A stretch of DNA of 64,000 nt from Vibrio ruber DSM 16370 (lineage in GTDB: Bacteria; Pseudomonadota; Gammaproteobacteria; Enterobacterales; Vibrionaceae). The DNA lies in the NCBI RefSeq assembly GCF_900163965.1, contig NZ_FULE01000031.1, positions 62,001-126,000 on the forward strand. The letters run 5' to 3'. Positions within the stretch are counted from its first letter, which is position 1, and each line of letters opens with the position of its first letter. The position numbers and the translations under genes were made by a program. The notes under the pieces are model-generated. The model saw nothing but the letters and a program-made list of their open reading frames with translations. It searched no databases and was not told where the DNA came from. Shown here piece after piece: positions 19,325 through 28,532 of the stretch.

Positions 19325-20267
19325 AAGAATACTAATACTAGCAGATAACAGAACTGGTCTAATTACGCCTATTTTAGATCAACTAGAAAAAATGGGGTAT
19401 GATGTTCAGTATATTGATGCTCAAACATTAGATGAACAAAAAAAATATCCAACATTTTTTCATAAGCTAGTGGCTAAATTATTAAATTTAGGTATTAAAG
19501 GTAAAAGACACTGGGGAAGAGAAAACCATATATGTAAAAATTGTAATGGTTTGTATGATCATATAATTGTGCTTATTCCCGCAATGTTAAATAGTTTAAT
19601 TGGGCAATATCTGAAAGGGTTGACTGATGATTTTATTTGTATCCTTTGGGATTCTCTTGAAAAATCACCGTCTGGTGATGTGTTATTACATATTGCCAAC
19701 CGTGTTTTTAGTTTTGATAAAAACGACTGTGTAGGAAATATTAGGTACTTGCCTTCTTTCCATTTGGAAGGAAATTCTAATGTCTATCAAGTCAGATATG
19801 ATATATTTGGCATCTTTTCAATAGATAAAAAAGAGGATGATAGACTAAGTAGGATTAAAAGTTTCATACATTCTAATCCTAGTATGACGGGAACTATTTT
19901 TTTAGTCAATGAATCCTTTCATGAGTATAGTGAAAAATTAAATAATATTACTTTATGCTATAAAAATGAAAAAATTATTGGAGATGAATTAGATAAATTA
20001 ATTGGTAGTGCAAAAGCTATTTTAGATGTTGTTGATTCTAGACAGACTGGCCTATCATTTAGGCTGTCTGACGCATATAAATATAAAAAAATACTCATTA
20101 CTGATAATTCCGAGGTAAATAATGAATCTTGGTTTGTTGAAAACTCAATAGACATATCAAAATCAAATAGCATTCAACATATTTTAAATACTAAAAAATA
20201 TAATGATGTCATTTCTCCTAACTCGTTGACAATGTGGCTGAAAAAAGTGTTAGATGATAAGTTGTGA
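19305..20267 (+). CDS. Putative polysaccharide biosynthesis protein / glycosyltransferase (CgeB/Eps11J-like)
   Basis: 320 residues, AT-rich, overlapping kdkA by 20 nt. It starts KRILILADNRTGLITPILDQL. It then carries CILWDSLEKSPSGDVLLHIA and VFSFDKNDC, a pattern I associate with small capsule/LPS proteins of uncertain GT-B-like character. No DxD or standard retaining GT motif is evident. It probably contributes an outer-core sugar, but this is inferred from position. It converges on the acyltransferase gene with 3 nt between them. Confidence 0.5.
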   Translation: MKQKIGKRILILADNRTGLITPILDQLEKMGYDVQYIDAQTLDEQKKYPTFFHKLVAKLLNLGIKGKRHWGRENHICKNCNGLYDHIIVLIPAMLNSLIGQYLKGLTDDFICILWDSLEKSPSGDVLLHIANRVFSFDKNDCVGNIRYLPSFHLEGNSNVYQVRYDIFGIFSIDKKEDDRLSRIKSFIHSNPSMTGTIFLVNESFHEYSEKLNNITLCYKNEKIIGDELDKLIGSAKAILDVVDSRQTGLSFRLSDAYKYKKILITDNSEVNNESWFVENSIDISKSNSIQHILNTKKYNDVISPNSLTMWLKKVLDDKL

Positions 20268-20270
20268 AAT

Positions 20271-20969
20271 TTAAATAATTAATTTAGTGGGGGAGTATGG
20301 ACTTATTTTTCCACATTCGATTGAGTTAGATAATAAAGATATAAATCGTTCTATATCAATATCAGCTTTCAACGATGGAAATTCTTGGTAGTTATATTCC
20401 CACCATTTTAAATTGGTTAATTGTTCTATAATATTTTTATCAAAACGATAGCGAATAACCTTGGCAGGTAACCCTGCTACTATTGCATATGGAGGTACAT
20501 CTTTTGTAACCAGAGCATTAGATGCGATTACTGCACCATTTCCAATCGTAATTCCTGGCTTTAAAACCACATCACGACCAATCCATACATCGTTACCAAT
20601 AATTATTGGCTGATTGCTTTCTTTTTCTGTTACTGTAAAAGACGAAGTATTAGGAAGCTTCCATCTGTTTTCGTAAGTTATTACTGATGTCGTAAAACGA
20701 GTTAAAGGATGTTGATCTCCCATGGGTCTAACATTTTCAGCAATAGAACAATATCGCCCAATAGTTGTGCCGACAGGAAATGAAGAGTGAGTGTATGAGA
20801 ATGATCCAATATTAAATAACGTATTATTTTTTTTATGGAATGAAACATATGGCTCAATCAACACTGGTGAATCACTTAAATAAAAACTGTGATTCCATCC
20901 TCGTCCAATAAAAATATTCTCTTTTTTTAAACTATAGCGTGTTGAGAATCCTATTTTCATTTTTCTCAT
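20271..20969 (-). CDS. CatB-type (left-handed beta-helix) O-acetyltransferase
   Basis: 232 residues with hexapeptide repeats and the xenobiotic acyltransferase pattern: VGTTIGRYCSIAENVRPMGD, then QPIIIGNDVWIGRDVVLKPG and PPYAIVAGLPAKVIRYRF. It would acetylate a hydroxyl of an LPS core sugar from acetyl-CoA. Its start (20966-20969) overlaps the stop of the upstream glycosyltransferase as ATGA, so it is translationally coupled as the last gene of the core operon. Confidence 0.82.
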   Translation of the reverse strand: MRKMKIGFSTRYSLKKENIFIGRGWNHSFYLSDSPVLIEPYVSFHKKNNTLFNIGSFSYTHSSFPVGTTIGRYCSIAENVRPMGDQHPLTRFTTSVITYENRWKLPNTSSFTVTEKESNQPIIIGNDVWIGRDVVLKPGITIGNGAVIASNALVTKDVPPYAIVAGLPAKVIRYRFDKNIIEQLTNLKWWEYNYQEFPSLKADIDIERFISLLSNSIECGKISPYSPTKLII

Positions 20970-21805
20970 GATGACACCTCATGTGAATCTAGTCCAATAT
21001 CAGCAATATAGTTATTATTTTTCTTTCTTTGCTCCATCAATATTAACATTTCCTGATAATTGGGGATTATTTTAGTTCTCTTCTCATGATATAAATGAAA
21101 CACATTTGCTATATTTTTTACAGATTTAATTTTGACTCCATAAGCTTTAAAGCGCCACTCTATATCGGTATCATCACCAATAGCCGTTTCACCATATCCT
21201 TCATCAAAGCCATTGATAGCTAAAATATCATGTTTGTAACAAGAAAAATTACATCCTAAAATACTAGTGCTTCGTTTAAGTTTTGAAATTATTTTTTTAT
21301 AAATAAAACCATTTGGATTGAAGTAAAATCCACTTTCGATATGTCCTTCATTTCCGTCAATTAATAACGGGAAAAAGAATAATAGGAAATATTTGGCAAT
21401 ATAATTTGATTTTAGTTTTTTCTGTCGAATAAATTGACTGAATGATGGGCCTAAATTCACTCTTCGCCCAGATAAAAGACATCCCGGTTTCGCGCAGTCA
21501 GCATGGGATGATATGAAGTTTGGATAGGGGATACAGTCACCATCAATGAATATAAGATATTCTCCGCTTGAAGCTATGATGGCATTATTTTGTGAGCGCA
21601 TTTTTTGGATGCCATTATCTTCCTGATTACAGTGGACAATATTAAGGTCACTGTATTTTTTTACTAACAATGGAACCTCTTTGCTTCGAGCATCCTCAGC
21701 AATGATTACTTCAAAATTAGAATGATCTTGAAGCATTAATTGTTCTAGAATTAAATCTAATGCTTGGTGATCCTTATATACAGCGATGATAATACTAACT
21801 TTCAT
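20966..21805 (-). CDS. Glycosyltransferase family 2 (with galactosyltransferase-type C-terminal region)
   Basis: 279 residues. The GT-A start KVSIIIAVYKDHQALDLIL, the nucleotide-sugar DxD YLIFIDGDCIPYP, and the C-terminal GFDEGYGETAIGDDTDIEWR typical of Glyco_transf_7C-like GT2 enzymes are visible. It overlaps the ligase gene by 11 nt and the acetyltransferase by 4 nt. It probably adds an outer-core sugar; donor and acceptor are unknown. Confidence 0.82.
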   Translation of the reverse strand: MKVSIIIAVYKDHQALDLILEQLMLQDHSNFEVIIAEDARSKEVPLLVKKYSDLNIVHCNQEDNGIQKMRSQNNAIIASSGEYLIFIDGDCIPYPNFISSHADCAKPGCLLSGRRVNLGPSFSQFIRQKKLKSNYIAKYFLLFFFPLLIDGNEGHIESGFYFNPNGFIYKKIISKLKRSTSILGCNFSCYKHDILAINGFDEGYGETAIGDDTDIEWRFKAYGVKIKSVKNIANVFHLYHEKRTKIIPNYQEMLILMEQRKKNNNYIADIGLDSHEVSS

Positions 21806-23027
21806 GAATAATATCTCGACCTTTATTCCATTCAGAAATAGCTAAAGCAAGTGCAAAAATAATTGTATATATGCTATAGTCCTGTAAAAGGCTATAAAAA
21901 GGCATTATGCTTATAAGACCAATAGAATACAAGCAAATTGAATCTTTCATATGATTTCTATTTTTAACGCTCCAGCAGGTTTTTAAAATATAAATTATAA
22001 TAGATATGATGACTATAGAATAGATCGCACCAGACTTGATGAAAATATCTATAAGAGAGTTGTGAAAATCTGTACTGCCATATAAATTCCCGTTCATCAG
22101 ATATGATTGTTTTACATTTTCAGGTAAACTATTAATGTAATTAATATAATTTTTGCTTGAGCTTAACATTCCCGAGCCAAATAAAAAATCTAACGGTTTG
22201 CTATCTGCTGTGTGAATCAAAAACTCAATTCCATTCCGCCAAATAGTTAGCCGAATAGAATTTGATGTTTCATCTATATCACTAATGGAATATATTCTGT
22301 CGATAATATAATTAGAAAAAGATAGATTAGCATTGAAACTTATTAATTCTAGTACAACGCTAATTATTAATGCGTGAATAATATACTTCTTATAATGAAA
22401 TAAGAAAAATATAATACTTGTAGTGAAAAATGCAATCCAGCCCCCTCTTGTTCCTGATATTATAACACTTGCAATGGTAATTAGAGTTACTATAGATGCA
22501 GGTATAATATACATCTTATATTTAATGGATGTAATCATTAGACAAAACAGCAAAATAAGTACATTCACATGTCTAGAATATTCAATAAGACCAAGAGCTC
22601 TAGCACTTAATGCATAGTCATATACAAAAACAAAATTATAAATACTATATAATGCAGATATTGTAACACCAGAGATAAAAAATATTATAGCATGTTTTCT
22701 GATTCTTATATCATGAAATAAAATGGCTAATATTGGTAGTATGAGTAGAAATGCATTTTTTTCCAAGAATCTAAAAAAATCATTGAATGTGTGTAAATAG
22801 AGTGATATTGCGGCCTCTGTTATATAGGCTCCATAGCATATATAGATGAGAGTTTTTTCTTTATTACTTATCGATGATAGCGTGCTTACTATTTTTGTTA
22901 GGAAAGTTATAAATAATAATACTATGCTAATATTGATTCCGGCTTTCGAGGTTCCTATTGAAAATGAAAATAAGAACAATGAAAACAGCATAATATAGTT
23001 ATATTTGTTGTCGTCTAAAACTCTCAT
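21795..23027 (-). CDS. waaL: O-antigen ligase (WaaL/Wzy_C family)
   Basis: 410 residues from the ATG at 23027, which overlaps the upstream stop as ATGA. There are about ten to eleven hydrophobic segments and the Wzy_C hallmark SGTRGGWIAFF, followed by a periplasmic-type loop (residues about 240-340) with conserved SIRLTIWRNG and DFHNSLIDIF. Its place inside the core operon beside waaA argues for the ligase joining undecaprenyl-linked O-antigen to lipid A-core, rather than a Wzy polymerase. Sequence alone does not fully separate the two. Confidence 0.75.
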   Translation of the reverse strand: MRVLDDNKYNYIMLFSLFLFSFSIGTSKAGINISIVLLFITFLTKIVSTLSSISNKEKTLIYICYGAYITEAAISLYLHTFNDFFRFLEKNAFLLILPILAILFHDIRIRKHAIIFFISGVTISALYSIYNFVFVYDYALSARALGLIEYSRHVNVLILLFCLMITSIKYKMYIIPASIVTLITIASVIISGTRGGWIAFFTTSIIFFLFHYKKYIIHALIISVVLELISFNANLSFSNYIIDRIYSISDIDETSNSIRLTIWRNGIEFLIHTADSKPLDFLFGSGMLSSSKNYINYINSLPENVKQSYLMNGNLYGSTDFHNSLIDIFIKSGAIYSIVIISIIIYILKTCWSVKNRNHMKDSICLYSIGLISIMPFYSLLQDYSIYTIIFALALAISEWNKGRDIIHES

Positions 23028-24094
23028 GATAATATGGACTTCCATTTTTCAATAAATACACTTTCTGAAAAGTATTTATTATAATTTAAATAATGGGGGT
23101 TAGAGTTGTCTTTTATTTTATCTGAATCTATAATTGCAAGTTCAATAGCCTTTGCAAGACTATCGATATTTTTGTTTTCAGCAGTATAGAAATAACGGAA
23201 TTCCAAATTATTAGTGAATTCATTAAAGACAGTATTATTATATGTTATACAAATTAACCCATACTTAAGTGCTTCTAAAATCACATTTCCTAATCCTTCG
23301 CCATAACTTGGGAAAAGGAAAAAAATGTGTTTCATATAAAATGGCTTAACATCTTTTACAAAACCTTCAAAAAAAATATCGACAGAATAATTATGACTTA
23401 ATGTGATTAGTTCTTTTTGTATGCTATCTGTATATGTACCCACGAATGTTATTTTTTTATATTGACGGGGTATGTTTGCTTTCCCTAAGGATTTTACTGC
23501 ATCAAAAACACCTTTCCCTTCTTCTACTCTACCAACATGTAAAAAAGCCATTTCTTTAGGTGACTTTCTTTCTACATGATCATCCTGAGAAATGTTGTAA
23601 ATGGTTTTAACTTGATTTTTTGTGCATGGAATGATCTCTAAAACATTTCTATGTAAGTGCTCACTAATAGCAACGTGATACTTGACACATGAATAAAATA
23701 ATCTATGCAACAAGTCCTTTTTAGGACTAGATTTAGTTGTTCCATGACGGATAATTACATTACAATCTAAATTTCTCACTGAGAAATAAATAGACTTTAT
23801 TTCAGATGCCCCAAAGAAAATTAATGATGTTACTTGTTCTGATTTCAGAATACTCCGTAATTGGACTATTAACTTTATACTGAGTTTTCTCGAAAAGTCA
23901 ATAGAATGAAAAGGTATATTCAATTCTATTGCTTTTTTTTCAATAAAAGAATTTTTTTTACATATCAGTATTGAATTAATATTGTTTCGTAAAAAAATCT
24001 GAGTATTTCTAATGGAGTCGAGCTCCATTCCCCCTTGATAGTGAGAAAGGCATACAATAGCAACTTTTAAGTTATTTGAAGATATATTGTTCAT
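23024..24094 (-). CDS. Glycosyltransferase family 4
   Basis: 356 residues from the ATG at 24094; earlier in-frame Mets at 24115 and 24130 would overlap waaA. Landmarks are the N-terminal acceptor domain with CLSHYQGGMELDSIRN, then MAFLHVGRVEEGKGVFDAVK and the retaining GT4 E-x7-E region FPSYGEGLGNVILEALKYG. It is an outer-core glycosyltransferase in the waa operon. Donor is unknown. AT-rich. Confidence 0.8.
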   Translation of the reverse strand: MNNISSNNLKVAIVCLSHYQGGMELDSIRNTQIFLRNNINSILICKKNSFIEKKAIELNIPFHSIDFSRKLSIKLIVQLRSILKSEQVTSLIFFGASEIKSIYFSVRNLDCNVIIRHGTTKSSPKKDLLHRLFYSCVKYHVAISEHLHRNVLEIIPCTKNQVKTIYNISQDDHVERKSPKEMAFLHVGRVEEGKGVFDAVKSLGKANIPRQYKKITFVGTYTDSIQKELITLSHNYSVDIFFEGFVKDVKPFYMKHIFFLFPSYGEGLGNVILEALKYGLICITYNNTVFNEFTNNLEFRYFYTAENKNIDSLAKAIELAIIDSDKIKDNSNPHYLNYNKYFSESVFIEKWKSILS

Positions 24095-24101
24095 TTTTAG
24101 A

Positions 24102-25376
24102 TCAAGCCTTCTCATTAAGTATATATTCAAGTGTTAGCTCAATAGCACCTGAATGTTTCTTCATAAATTCTTTTGCTTTTTTTCTAGTGCAACTCAATGT
24201 TATTGATTGAGATAATAAGTTGATAACTGTATCACTTAGTTGTTGTTCATGAATAACTTTTTGGGCTATGCCTTCTCGAAAAAGTTGTTCATATATTTCG
24301 TTAAAATTATAATAGCTAGGGCCTGTTAAGACTGGTAGTCCAAGAGCTGTTGGCTCTAGTGGATTGTGGCCACCTACTTTAGAGCCTATCAGACTTCCTC
24401 CCATGAAACAGACATTTGATGCTTGCATCAACATTAGCATTTCACCCATTGTATCAGCAAGATACACCTGTGTACTTTCAGTTATTGGCTGATTGGTTGT
24501 TCGACGTTCTGTCTTTAATTCAATATCTTCACACATCTTAGCAACATCATTAAATCGTTCGGGGTGACGAGGTACTAAAATAAGCAAAGCTGAAGGGCAC
24601 TTTTCTAAAATTTTTTTATGAGCGTTTAAAACGAATTTTTCTTCGCCATCATGAGTACTTGCTGCGATCCAAATAGAACGATGAGTCCCTATTTTTTGAT
24701 GTAATAGATCACCATTTTTTATATCTGTTCTTGAAACGTGGATATCATACTTTAATGAGCCCGATACAAGAGTTTTGTCTTTATAAACACCTAGCTGTAT
24801 AAAGCGTTCAGCTTCGAGTTTGGTCTGACATATGATTTTATGAACATTTTTTGATAAATCTCTGAATAAGAAAGATATTTTTTTATATCGTTGGAAGGAT
24901 TTATCTGAAAGTCTTGCATTGATTATGGTTATCGGAATATTGTTTTTTGATACCTTATTCAGTAAGTTTGGCCAAAGTTCCATTTCCATGATAATCAACT
25001 GACATGGATTTATTGAATTAAGAAAATGTTGAATGGTAAATGGTAGGTCAAACGGCATAAAGCGATGTTCTGCTGAACTTAGATGCTTTTCAACCTGTAA
25101 GGCACCAGTTGTTGTCGTTGTTGTGATAACGATCGGTGTATCTGGTTTTTCTATTTGTAGTCGTTTAACTAATGGCGTGATACCAATGACTTCACCAACG
25201 GAGACTGCATGAATCCATATAGGTTTGACTGGAGATTCTAATTTAGGTGTAATACCAACATACTCTTTCCAACGTTTACCTATATGTGGTTTACCCTGTT
25301 TTTTCTTCATTAGTTTAATAAGAAAAAATGGGGTTATTACCATCAAAAGAAAAGTGTAAATTGTTCTTATGATCAC
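24102..25376 (-). CDS. waaA: Kdo transferase (lipid IVA 3-deoxy-D-manno-octulosonic acid transferase)
   Basis: 424 residues with the N-terminal membrane anchor (IIRTIYTFLLMVITPFFLI), GKRWKEYVG, IWIHAVSVGEVIGITPLVK, and the GT-B family motifs MEMELWPNLL, WIAASTHDGEEKFVL and VGGHNPLEPTALGLPVL. It attaches Kdo to lipid IVA on the inner-membrane cytoplasmic face, and with kdkA is expected to yield mono-Kdo lipid A. It is notably AT-rich for an essential gene, as are its neighbours, suggesting the whole core block was exchanged. Confidence 0.94.
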   Translation of the reverse strand: MIIRTIYTFLLMVITPFFLIKLMKKKQGKPHIGKRWKEYVGITPKLESPVKPIWIHAVSVGEVIGITPLVKRLQIEKPDTPIVITTTTTTGALQVEKHLSSAEHRFMPFDLPFTIQHFLNSINPCQLIIMEMELWPNLLNKVSKNNIPITIINARLSDKSFQRYKKISFLFRDLSKNVHKIICQTKLEAERFIQLGVYKDKTLVSGSLKYDIHVSRTDIKNGDLLHQKIGTHRSIWIAASTHDGEEKFVLNAHKKILEKCPSALLILVPRHPERFNDVAKMCEDIELKTERRTTNQPITESTQVYLADTMGEMLMLMQASNVCFMGGSLIGSKVGGHNPLEPTALGLPVLTGPSYYNFNEIYEQLFREGIAQKVIHEQQLSDTVINLLSQSITLSCTRKKAKEFMKKHSGAIELTLEYILNEKA

Positions 25377-25385
25377 AGGGTCTCT

Positions 25386-26171
25386 CTATTTTTTTAGTAA
25401 ATCTTCAGGATTTTTGTAGGTCCACTTAGTACGTGGTTTGTCCATATACTGAAAATGCTCATTGGTAAATGCCCCCTGAATACAAACAAACTTTCTTTCT
25501 TCAGATATTATTTCTTGATCATCAGTGAGTCCGATAAAGACACCTGGTCCCGTGAGAAAATACACTCCGTGCTCGATTTTTTTCTCTTCAATATTGGACA
25601 CTATTTTTTTGATTGAGCGTTGGTAAACAATATTATTAGGTTCCGATGCCAGAAAAAAATTTGTGAGTTCATCGTTGTTTTTCTTCAATTTTACATAGAA
25701 TGAATGATATGTTGGTTTTAAGAGACAATGTAGTGGTTTGACTAAGGTTGCATCAATATCCATATAAAGACCACCAAGTTTGTTTATGACAATCAGTCTC
25801 CATAAATCCGCTTGAGCTGCTCCATCATTTAATTGTAAATATGCATTGTAGGTTCTATTATCTGTATTTTCTTTGATAAATTCTTTCCTTGATTCTGTGC
25901 TGACATACCTGTAATCATAGTCCAATGACATTAAACGATTGAATAAATAGTTTAAATACATAGGTAAAGTGACTTTATTTGAGTAATTGGTTTGCCATAT
26001 CGTTCTTGAGATATGCTGGTTATTTTTTCGCTTGATTTTAGCTTTTGAAAACTCAGGAATTGTGAAGCGATATTTAGGAAAAATATAGTGAAATACAAAT
26101 GAAAGTAATTTGATTAAATTACCAAAGATTCTGATACAGCGATTTGAAACTATAGTAAGTAGTATATTCAT
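25386..26171 (-). CDS. Glycosyltransferase family 32 (DXD sugar-binding)
   Basis: 261 residues. The GT32 core is clear: ISRTIWQTNYSN, GAAQADLWRLIVINKLGG, and the DXD motif LYMDIDATLVKPL binding the nucleotide-sugar metal. The N-terminus has a hydrophobic stretch that may anchor it. It has 3 nt to waaF upstream and 9 nt to waaA downstream, so it is in the core operon. Donor sugar is not predictable. Confidence 0.82.
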   Translation of the reverse strand: MNILLTIVSNRCIRIFGNLIKLLSFVFHYIFPKYRFTIPEFSKAKIKRKNNQHISRTIWQTNYSNKVTLPMYLNYLFNRLMSLDYDYRYVSTESRKEFIKENTDNRTYNAYLQLNDGAAQADLWRLIVINKLGGLYMDIDATLVKPLHCLLKPTYHSFYVKLKKNNDELTNFFLASEPNNIVYQRSIKKIVSNIEEKKIEHGVYFLTGPGVFIGLTDDQEIISEERKFVCIQGAFTNEHFQYMDKPRTKWTYKNPEDLLKK

Positions 26172-26174
26172 ACT

Positions 26175-27221
26175 TTATATGGTCTTTCTAGTCGTTCGTT
26201 GTAAATTTTGATATGCACTCATAACCATCTCGGGGGAAAGTTTATGGAGACAGTCCATATGCCCTAATGGACATTCTCTCTTGAAGCAAGGTCTACAGTT
26301 AATGTCTGTACTTACAATGGCGATACTACTAGATAGTGGTGGTGTATATTTAGGTGATGTTGATCCATAGATGGCCACTATTTGACTTCCTACTGCTGCA
26401 GCGATATGCATTAGACCTGAATCATTACTGACGACAGTATGGCAACAGGCGAGTAAATCGACCACCTCTACCAGTGTCGTTTTCCCAGCCAAATCAAAAC
26501 AGTGTGACTGGCATTCCAGAGGGAGCAAGTTGCGGATATGTTGGGTGACTTCCTGATCTTTTTGTGATCCAAATAACCAGATCTGTTTCCCTGCTTTTAT
26601 GAGGGATGATGCCAACTCTGCATAGTAATCAGCAGGCCATCTTTTGGACGGGCCAAACTCTGCGCCGGGGCATAAACCGACGACTTCTCGATCAGAAGTT
26701 AACGAAAAACGTTGTCGTAATTGTGCTTGTTGGTTTGAATCAATGTTTAACCTCGGTTTGAGGCTCTTCTCCAGTGACACTTCTTCTAGCATCGTGTCTT
26801 TGGGCACAGCTAAGGCAACATAGCGTTCCACCATATATTGAAAGACTTTTCTGTCCGCTCTCAGATCGTTCAACAGGCCATAGCGCATTTCACCTTTCCA
26901 ACCTGTGCGAACAGGAATGCCGGCGAATAGTGGAATCAAAGCTGATTTGGCAGAATTAGGAAGAATAAAAGCATGTGTATAGCGATGACTGGCCAACTGA
27001 CGAGCTATTTTCCATCGTTTTACTAAACTGAAATCACCATGACCGATCGGCATTTCAATGGCGTGATCAACTTCTGGCATGCGTTCCAGAATCGGACCGC
27101 ACCATGCTGGTGCTAATACATCAATTGTTGCGCTTGGGTGACGACTTTTGAGTTCACAATACAGACTCTGTGACATCACCATATCTCCAACCCATGAGGG
27201 GCCGATGATCAGGATTTTCAT
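26175..27221 (-). CDS. waaF: ADP-heptose:LPS heptosyltransferase II
   Basis: 348 residues from the Met at 27221, exactly the E. coli WaaF length; the frame opens 8 codons earlier without support. The sequence MKILIIGPSWVGDMVMSQSL, FGPSKRWPADYYAELA and VVSNDSGLMHIAAAVG are WaaF hallmarks. It adds the second heptose to the inner core. It is part of the minus-strand core operon. Confidence 0.93.
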   Translation of the reverse strand: MKILIIGPSWVGDMVMSQSLYCELKSRHPSATIDVLAPAWCGPILERMPEVDHAIEMPIGHGDFSLVKRWKIARQLASHRYTHAFILPNSAKSALIPLFAGIPVRTGWKGEMRYGLLNDLRADRKVFQYMVERYVALAVPKDTMLEEVSLEKSLKPRLNIDSNQQAQLRQRFSLTSDREVVGLCPGAEFGPSKRWPADYYAELASSLIKAGKQIWLFGSQKDQEVTQHIRNLLPLECQSHCFDLAGKTTLVEVVDLLACCHTVVSNDSGLMHIAAAVGSQIVAIYGSTSPKYTPPLSSSIAIVSTDINCRPCFKRECPLGHMDCLHKLSPEMVMSAYQNLQRTTRKTI

Positions 27222-27299
27222 TTGCATGATTTTAGAACGGCTCATCTAAGTTAGAGGGCATAATATCATCAGCATAAGGTGATAGTAAGCTGCTCTCGA

Positions 27300-28412
27300 T
27301 TATTCCTGATAATAATGTAGCAGATTTTGAGTATGCGTCTGTATTGAAAACTCTTTACAGGCTCTCATTCTGGCTGAGATTGCGTTATTTTTTGCTGTTT
27401 CATAGTGTTCATGGCTGTCCAAAATAGCTTGGGCGATGGATGTATCACTGGTCGGTGTACAATACTGGGCGTAGTTTTCCAGCAATTCCGGAAGCGCGCC
27501 TGTATTCGCAGCCACAATGGGACGCTGTGCCGCCATGGTCTCGATTGCAGTTAAACCGAATGCTTCATTGGCATACGGCAGACAAACGATATCCATGATG
27601 GATAGCAGTTGTTGAGTATCGCTGTGAAATCCGGTAAAGATAACATGGTCGCTTAAATCTAAAGCCTGAATGCTTTGTCTGACCTGAGCAAGATAAGCTA
27701 AATCGCATCCTTGTGAAGCTTCCAACCCGCCAACAATCACTAATTTACTATGAGGAAGACTTTTCTGAACGCGCGCAAAAGCTTTCACCAGTTCAATCTG
27801 TCCTTTTCCCGGGCTAATACGGCCAATCGTGCCGATCACAAAATCTTTTTCCGGGAGTGAGAGGGATTGCTTGATAGCTACGATTTCTTCAGGAGGTAAT
27901 TCTGTTTTGTCAGGAATATCTGTTCCTAACCACAGGCGTGCTATTTTCTCAGGTGCGACGGGAAGCGCATTGAGATTTCTTCGGTATGTTTCATCACTGA
28001 TAGATAATACCTGATCAACCTGTTGGTAGACCCAACTGTGGAAGATATCTTTTTTACTTCTTGTTACGCCCATATGTTCGGTAAATATGATTTTCACGGG
28101 GACAAACTGTTTAATCAGGGCTGCAATCAATAGATCACCGGATTTATGGCAGTGAATAACATTAATCTGATGTTGTTTTACCCATTGAATGAGAGCATAT
28201 AATTTGACGGTAGTGAGCTGAGATTTACTTCTTGCCGTATACAGAGAGAATTGTGTTTCTTGCATCCCTGATTCTACTTGGGTACCAGTCAGACACAAAC
28301 CGAATACTTGATAGCCCGCAGAGAGGAATTGTTTGCCCATTCTGATTGGGTACATTTCCAGACCTCCCCATCCTTTTGACAGGCATATATGTAATATTAC
28401 GGGATGTCTCAC
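27300..28412 (-). CDS. Glycosyltransferase family 4 (LPS core)
   Basis: 370 residues with ICLSKGWGGLEMYPIRMGK at the N-terminus, IGTIGRISPGKGQIELVKAF, and the C-terminal ANEAFGLTAIETMAAQRP motif with the two conserved Glu of GT4. GC content is like the backbone, unlike the following core genes. It is the first gene of the minus-strand core operon, 78 nt upstream of the waaF start codon. Donor unknown. Confidence 0.85.
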   Translation of the reverse strand: MRHPVILHICLSKGWGGLEMYPIRMGKQFLSAGYQVFGLCLTGTQVESGMQETQFSLYTARSKSQLTTVKLYALIQWVKQHQINVIHCHKSGDLLIAALIKQFVPVKIIFTEHMGVTRSKKDIFHSWVYQQVDQVLSISDETYRRNLNALPVAPEKIARLWLGTDIPDKTELPPEEIVAIKQSLSLPEKDFVIGTIGRISPGKGQIELVKAFARVQKSLPHSKLVIVGGLEASQGCDLAYLAQVRQSIQALDLSDHVIFTGFHSDTQQLLSIMDIVCLPYANEAFGLTAIETMAAQRPIVAANTGALPELLENYAQYCTPTSDTSIAQAILDSHEHYETAKNNAISARMRACKEFSIQTHTQNLLHYYQE

Positions 28413-28490
28413 TATCCTCTCCTATTGATAAAAGTGATACATACATTCTACAACATTCGGAGAAAACAGGTTAATTGATTGAGAAAAAAA

Positions 28491-28520
28491 GAGTTCTGAA
28501 TGTTTTATCAGAACTCTTTT
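28491..28520. terminator. Terminator downstream of ugd
   Basis: AAGAGTTCTGA (28491-28501), an 8-nt loop and TCAGAACTCTT (28510-28520) form an 11-bp stem with A-run on one side and T-run on the other. It lies about 12 nt after the ugd stop codon on the minus strand and separates ugd from the core operon. Confidence 0.88.
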
Positions 28521-28532
28521 TGTAAGGTTTGA

